DNA of 64,000 bases from Pleurostoma richardsiae (Eukaryota > Ascomycota > Sordariomycetes > Calosphaeriales > Pleurostomataceae), in contig JANBVO010000045.1 of the NCBI GenBank assembly GCA_030052745.1, positions 124,001 to 188,000 of the forward strand, read 5' to 3'. This document shows positions 58,172 through 64,000 of this stretch, in pieces. The notes under the pieces are model-generated. The model was not told where the DNA came from. It worked only from the letters and a program-made list of their open reading frames with translations, and ran no database searches. The number at the start of each line of letters is the position of its first letter. The first letter of the stretch is position 1. A program made the position numbers and the translations under genes.

Positions 58172-61100
58172 GGCTTGTGAGAAATGGGGATGTTCACCCC
58201 GACGTGGCAATATGTTTCTTCCCGGAGGACCAGGGGTGTTCGGAGGATGTGCCAAGGGAGATACAGGTGAGGCTTTCGCTTGGCGGCTCGGATGCTGAGA
58301 GGAAAGTTCGGATGATGGATAGCCTTTGTCGCGTATGATCTACAGGCGTGCGCCTTGCACCCGAAGGCGAGTTGAAGCAAGCCAATGAGAATAGCCAGCT
58401 GGCATGGAACTTCCCCGAAGGAAGGCGAGGGAGGCTAGGAGACAGCTAAAGATATAGGTGAACAACGAGCCGAACTGCTCGTCAGACCTGCTCGAGGGAA
58501 CAAAGGAAGACAAATAAAGAACCAAGGCACGCTCAGCTCTCGAGGCTGGCAGTGATCTGCTCTAAACATAATCACAGAACGCAGGATGAGAAAATAGCCA
58601 CTCCTTCGGCCGACCGCTCGGTGGCTCAGGGGGGCGGCGTTTCAGTGATGCTCCTGTGTGTCGGTGCAGCTGCATTCATCTCCCCAATCCATCAGCACAA
58701 CCCCGCGACAACCTTGCGACTTGGCCACCTGCAACATTCGCGGCAACTGGCTGTTATTTCTCTTCAGCAACGACGTGGCTACCGTTTCGAAACAATATCT
58801 TCGCCCTACCCCAGAATGAGAGAGGCTACAGTTCTGTCTCTCATCCAGACTCAGAATGGTTGTTCCAGCTGCGGTGGGCGGAGCTGAGAGATGTGTCAGC
58901 GCTGAAACAGTTTTTGATCCTAATTTTGTCACCCCTCGCGCGGAGCCGGCGAGGCGGAGCTCCGCCCCAAAATCCGGTGGCTTGGACGGCGGGACATGGG
59001 ATGAAAGACGGGGAACCATCAGAAAGTCATGTGCAGGCGCACGCGAGATGTCTTCGGTGAATGGGTAAGGTAAGCTGTCTTGGGCGAGATAAGGTAAGGG
59101 AGCTAAGGTAGGGCCCGGACTTGCGAGGCATGAAGCCGCGTGCGTGACGCACACACGAGGATGCGAGGACGAGGTCCCTGGTCCTAGCAAGCGTCCGTTT
59201 CGGCTGCGACGTGCTGCTGCTTTGCTCGGGCAGATGCACCGGCAGGCACCGCAAGGCTGAACGGGGACAGATTGATGCGCGACATGCGTCGGTCCATTGA
59301 ATGGCTTTCTATTCCCCTTCGGAACTCTAGATAATCAGTTACTGATGAACTAGCGGTCAGGGACCTCAAAGCTTCATCTCTTCGAGATGGCGTCGAGTGA
59401 ATTGCACCGTGCGCTCTCTCTCCGGCCTCTTCTGGGACGCAGATCCCGGCAGAGTTTTACCAATTGATCCCACTTCAGGCCTTACCGCCCTCTCTTCGTC
59501 AACAAGCCAGAGCCTCAGACCGCGGGAGTCGGGCAAAAGAGGACAGCAGGGCGAAGGGAAGACTCGGGGAGTCTCCACCATGGTCTGGCTGGTGCGGATC
59601 CAGCAGACTTCTGCTGGCAAATGCATCACTGCCTTGTCTGGAACCAGCGTCTAGTGCTCATGTCCAGTACACTCCGGTAACACAAACCAAAAGGCACGAA
59701 TGCAAGGCAGAAGCGCATGAATTATGGCGGATGGTCCCCTGTAGCAGCAGCGAACGGCGCAGCAGAAATTTTCGTCTCGTCGCATCGAGGTTGGCAGTTC
59801 CCCAGTCATTGCGTCGCGAACCGCGGCGTTGTGAGGGTCTCGATGAAGCGGTGAAGGAGGAACCATGCCTGTTTAGGGTGAGCGTTAGGACATCCCCACC
59901 GATTCGCGCGGCGGGAAGGAAAGAGAGTTGGCTGGCAGATGCAGCGAGGGCAGACAGGCTTCCGTCTTGCAGGCGTCGATGCCTGCGCTTCTGCAGGCTT
60001 TAGCTCAAGCTTGCAGGTTATCAGGGGGGTGGACGGATAGAATCAGTACATCGGCTGTTATGCAGCACGACAGACCTACACTGGAACACGGGCGCATGCT
60101 GTCCGTCGAGTCTTCATCTGAATTAGACGGGAAGTTGGAACGTTGCCAAGGAGTCAGATATGTTGGGGGCCTTTCCCATCCGGGGCGTTGTGCTGCTTAC
60201 GCCATGTCGTTCAGAATGGGAATCTGAATGCGATGACGGTACAAGGACCGGAGGGGGGACCCTTGGACACGACGACACCTGCGGAGCCCGCATCTGGCAT
60301 ACAGCAGCAGATGGGCCTAGCGGGCAACGTGTGCTGCTCTGCTTGACAGGATGCATGTACAAAACACCTTGCTAGAGGCGCATCGCTGCCCAGCGTGCAA
60401 TGTAGCCGTAACTCGCCCGTATGTGCGCAAGGCAACGTCTCTATGAAAACACTATACGCGGCGGCGCGTAGCCCTGTCAGTGACGGAGCCCGACACGCAC
60501 CGCGACCTCGCGAAAACCACCCTCTCAGAATCCCTGCGATCTGCGCCCGGGGAAAAGAAGAGGGACAGTCCCCTGTGGTAGAACGAGATGATAAGGCATC
60601 GCGGGCCAGAGATATAGCGCATCAGTGGGACGGAGATAGCAAGTGCTAGTCTCTTTACCGTGTCACAACGGCACTTCTCCATACTCTCGTCGCGTCAGCC
60701 AGTCCATTCTGATCCCGGCAGCCGTCGGAAGCACAGGCAAGTGCTGGATAAGGGCACGAGCAGGGGATGTGATACACAGGCAAGTTTTCGGTCGCACCCC
60801 TCCTTTTTTTTTCTCCCCTGCCGTCCCCAGCGCACGCCACTGGCTGATCGAGGCAGGATAAGTGAAGAAGAGGGAGGGCAAGATAATGGCCTGTCTCAGA
60901 TGTGACGAGGATATCACGGTCTGCTGCCACTTAGCGAGCAGATCTGCCGGGCAGGCTAAGGAAAGAAGATGGAGGGTGGGAAAGGTCAGCAGGCAATGGG
61001 GAGACAGGCATGGAAGCAGAATCCGGACCGTCAGTAGTGTACTGTAGTCTGGGCCGCTCTCCCTTCTCTTCCCCTCCTCCGTTCCATTCCTTCGAGGGCG

Positions 61101-62420
61101 CGTGTGTACGGCGATCCACGTCCGGGAAGAAAGCACACCACGACAGACAAGGCTTGAAGGGCCGAGCGAGGTACCTGCTCGGACGCGACGAGTTGGGCGT
61201 CAACACAGGTACCCTCTTTGCCGTATGGATCCAAACAGTGCGCGTAGGTATGCAGGGCTCCTCGCGCAGCGAATCTGCACGCGTGTAATCCGTAAGGAAG
61301 CCATGAGTGGGTTTCCTTTTTTCTCTTTTGGGTTGACGGGATTCCCATGTGGATGCGGGTGGGAGGAGCCCGGGATGGGGACAAAGTGACAGTGAGAGAG
61401 AGAGAGGGTGGCTCTAACGGGAACAGTGCGGGCCAATGACGGCTGTTCCCAGCCATCCAGCAAACAAGAGCCAAATCAATGCGCTGCTCTTCCTCCCTTC
61501 AATTCGCTCCTTCTTCTCCAAGGACTCCTTTCCTTTCTCGCCTTGTATCTCGCTCCTTCCTTCTGCCAGAGAGCAAAAAGGGGAAGAGGAGGGAAAGAAC
61601 GAATCAACAGCGAGCAGCGACAAAGGAAAGAACGACGCAGAGGAGAAGGGAAGCGACGACCAAGAATCAACTGTTGTCTGTACGATACCTTCCTGGTGCA
61701 GAGAGTACAGTTTCCCGAATTTGCGGTACGTACAGTACGAGGACTTTTTGCTGCCACTGCTTGTATCGATCAGTCCGTCACTTGCCCCGTCTCGTCTCGT
61801 CTCGTTCCGTCCCGCCGTCAATTCCCATCCACGGCGGCTGCTCGCCTGCTCCGTCGTGCAATTTTGGATGAAATATCTCGTCTGGACGTCAAACGACCAG
61901 TCTTGTTGTCTACCTATCTGTCGCCCTATTCCTGTCTCTGTGTCTATCTTGTTTGTCCCAATACTTCGCTGCAGGAGAAGGGGCCAGTCGTGTGCCTGGT
62001 CGCACTGCCTTTTTTCTCCGTTCACCAATCCCGTCATACAGCTTCACCCATCTGGAGATCCGGCCGACTTATTGGTCCCATCTCGCAGCCATCCCTCGCC
62101 CTCCTTGCATGAGGACACCATTTTCCGGGACCAAACAGAGAAATCTGCTTACACCGAAAAAGGGGCGAAAATATAGGAAAGCGAGTTGACCGCCTAGGCT
62201 CCCTTCGCTCGCTCAATTCGCACGATATCCTCGAATATTTCGGGCTGAAACACCAGGCTCCTGTTTTGTCCGATTCCACCGCGCGCGCAACCCGTCTCCC
62301 TCGCTCTACCCGATTCCTGGCTGCACGCCTCGCATCGCCGGTACCCCCCGAAGCAAGCGCCCATGAGTTTGACCGCCGAGACGCACTACCGCACCGTCAG
62401 CCCGTCGTCAATTTCTCAAG
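58172..62420. other. 4.2 kb without a convincing gene
   Basis: The left end is the DUF7053 promoter. Around 59060-59113 the word TAAGGTA or AAGGTAAG is repeated four times. A (GA)8 tract lies at about 61393-61408 and a TCGTC repeat at about 61788-61806. From 61.4 to 62.4 kb the DNA is CT-rich and stop-poor on both strands, giving overlapping frames of over 200 codons in several frames; this looks like composition, and part is probably the leader of the gene that follows. No tRNA or 5S rRNA was recognised. Confidence 0.4.
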
Positions 62421-64000
62421 ATGGCCGCGGCAGAGGTCTTGGTGCCCGCAGGCGGAGCTGCATATGGTTGGCAAACGACCCGGCTTTCGACGAGGACGAT
62501 TGGCTGGGATGAGGTGGCCGAGAGAAGGCGACGCCTGGGCTGCCTGCCGCAGCTGGAGCTGCGACGGAGACTAAACCTCGTTGCCGAGGCGTGGGTTGAG
62601 CTACGAAGTAAACAGGTGAGTTTACTGTAGCGCGGATTGTCCCTGAGGCTGCGGTCTGCCATTCGGGCCTGTTGCGACCCTCCTGAGCGTCCCGACCCGC
62701 GATTTTAGTCTGGTCCGGAGAACAAAGAAACCTCGTGGCCGGCTTCAAGAGTGGTGACGTGACAAGGATCACGACGGCCGTAACCGCCGGCCACGAATGC
62801 GGCGTGGCTCTTATTACCAAATACTGTTGCTGACCAGAGTTTCCCCTACAGGCTTCACCACGCTGCAAGTCGCACCCGAAACCCCTCATCGTCCCCGACT
62901 TCTGCTCCCCAAGATGGTCACGATCTCGGCGTGGACGCGCCACCACGTCATCCTCGCCCATTGGCGGCCTCGACTACGATCCCGAATGGTCGGAGCACCT
63001 ACCTGACCCCGCTGAGACGAACGGAGCCGCACAGCGACGCCTACCCGACTCGGCTGGGTCAGATAACATCTCGCCGGCCTCTTCTGCTTCAGATGCCCAG
63101 GAAGGATCGGGAAGAAAGAAGACAGACGAGGATTTGCTCGCTGATCCGAGCGCACACTTGTCTGTCGACTTGAATTCCGAGGATGGCTTCCTGCAGGCTG
63201 CGAAGAAGAAGAAGAAGAACCAGGCGGCTGCCAATAAATGGTTCGATGATGATGACGGTGACAAAAAGGAGAATGGCGATGGCGGTGGAGACGGTGGTGG
63301 TGGTGACGGCAGCAAAGACGCCGGTGGTGATTCTGGCGCTGGCGCGAATGGTGATGCTGGCGGAAACTCGAACGGCGATGGCGGCGATGACAACAACGGT
63401 GGCGAGGCGAACCCCGACGACGAGTGGGGTGCTTTCACTGCCGTGGGCGGCAAGAAGAAGAAGAAGGGGAAAAACGCAGCCGCTGCTGAGGAATCCAAGG
63501 CCGACGAAAAGAAGGATGACAAACATGACGAGGGTGCGCCGAGCATACCCTCGTCTGGGATGGACGCCTTCCATGAGATCAAATTAGATGATACAGGGCC
63601 GTCGCTCGATTTGAACTTTGGGTCGGCTTCTGCTGCCGAAACGAAGCCGTCCTCAGGCTTCGGAGCATGGGGCTCGAGTTGGAACACAGGATCCTGGGGC
63701 TGGGGAGGCGCAAAGACAGCCGCCCCGGCCGAAACCGAGACAAAGCCCGAAGAAGACAAGGCCAAAGAAGAGATTGACACTAACCCATGGTCGATCAACC
63801 GACCTAAGCCCAAGAAGAAGACGAAGCAGACCTTCAGCTTCGGTGCCTTCGACGAGATTGCGGAGAATGAGGAAGAGCCCAACGTAGCTGACGAGAAGAA
63901 GGACGAGGAGGAAAAGCTGAATGACGATGATGGCTTTACCTGGGGCACCGCGACGTCCAAGAAGGACAAGAAGAAGAAGAAGAACAGCATGTGGGATCCC
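62421..64000 (+). CDS. Lys/Asp/Gly-rich low-complexity protein, cut by the window end
   Basis: Two exons are inferred: 62421..62615, a 236-base intron (GTGAGT...CCTACAG), and 62852 to the window end, still open (448 codons so far). I cannot name a family. Exon 1 is Arg-rich and unremarkable; its start is the only in-frame ATG before the second exon's clear coding part, but an alternative ATG at 62364 lies in another frame, so the N-terminus is unsure. Exon 2 contains I-G-G-L-D-Y-D-P-E-W, D-E-D-L-L-A-D-P, G-F-L-Q-A-A-K-K-K-K-K, a Gly/Asp/Asn tract (about 63260-63420), repeated D-D-E-W-G-A-F and S-F-G-A-F-type motifs, and several Lys runs. It is predicted to be disordered and is perhaps a nuclear protein. 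Confidence 0.55.

Noticed and set aside
61408-62176. Overlapping open frames of 234 and 246 codons (+) and 207 codons (-)
   Set aside because: Several frames are open at once in CT-rich, stop-poor DNA; their low-complexity Ser/Arg products indicate a composition effect.
1-64000. CRISPR arrays, insertion sequences, transposons, long terminal repeats
   Set aside because: No spaced direct repeats, transposase or reverse-transcriptase motifs were seen on either strand.

Overview
The window is nuclear DNA of a filamentous ascomycete, most likely a Sordariomycete. Genes are compact and protein-coding, and nearly all are broken by short introns of about 45-110 bases with GTRAGT-like donors and CTRAC-like branch points. 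The families are typically fungal: CFEM protein, LaeA-like methyltransferase, Atg33, CRZ1, Mdm31 and an alternative oxidase that resembles the Neurospora type. Two intron-containing tRNA genes lie between coding genes. No bacterial, viral, transposon or CRISPR signature was seen. Exon limits are my own reconstructions. In the spliced models the exon phases close on a multiple of three and the joined protein reads through the conserved family motifs.

Layout. 0-4.1 kb: tail of a purine/cytosine-type permease, then a head-to-head pair of kynurenine-pathway genes, kynureninase (-) and indoleamine 2,3-dioxygenase (+). Their products catalyse tryptophan opening and kynurenine cleavage on the way to NAD+. 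4.8-7.2 kb: an AAA+ ATPase. 7.8-9.9 kb: a C2H2 zinc-finger gene that also encodes two membrane segments and carries one in-frame TAG. 9.9-12.7 kb: gene-poor, with one candidate small gene. 12.7-17.6 kb: a BTB protein, a nine-exon LaeA-like methyltransferase and ATG33. 18.25-18.34 kb: tRNA-Gly(CCC). 19.9-25.6 kb: serine beta-lactamase-like protein, acyltransferase-3 membrane protein and a J-like protein without HPD. 26.4 kb: tRNA-Glu(CTC). 27-36.4 kb: extracellular and surface functions (GH43 endo-arabinanase, CFEM GPI protein, MFS transporter, membrane-anchored acid-phosphatase-like protein). 37.7-51 kb: housekeeping and organelle genes (peroxisomal dienoyl-CoA reductase with a C-terminal SKL, Rad60/Esc2-like SUMO-like protein, PNO1/DIM2, MDM31, eIF3j, alternative oxidase). 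51-64 kb: CRZ1 with a very long leader region, a DUF7053 protein, a 4.2 kb stretch without a convincing gene, and the start of a Lys/Asp/Gly-rich protein cut by the window end.

Most neighbours look unrelated, as is usual in such genomes. The clear functional link is the divergent kynureninase/IDO pair. Weaker themes are mitochondria (AOX, Mdm31, Atg33) and ribosome or translation (PNO1, eIF3j). I found no convincing new multi-gene system. The strongest oddities are the membrane-tethered zinc-finger gene with the single nonsense codon, the small TATA-driven cysteine-containing candidate gene at 11.1-11.7 kb, the acid phosphatase without an HD dipeptide, and the J-like protein without HPD.
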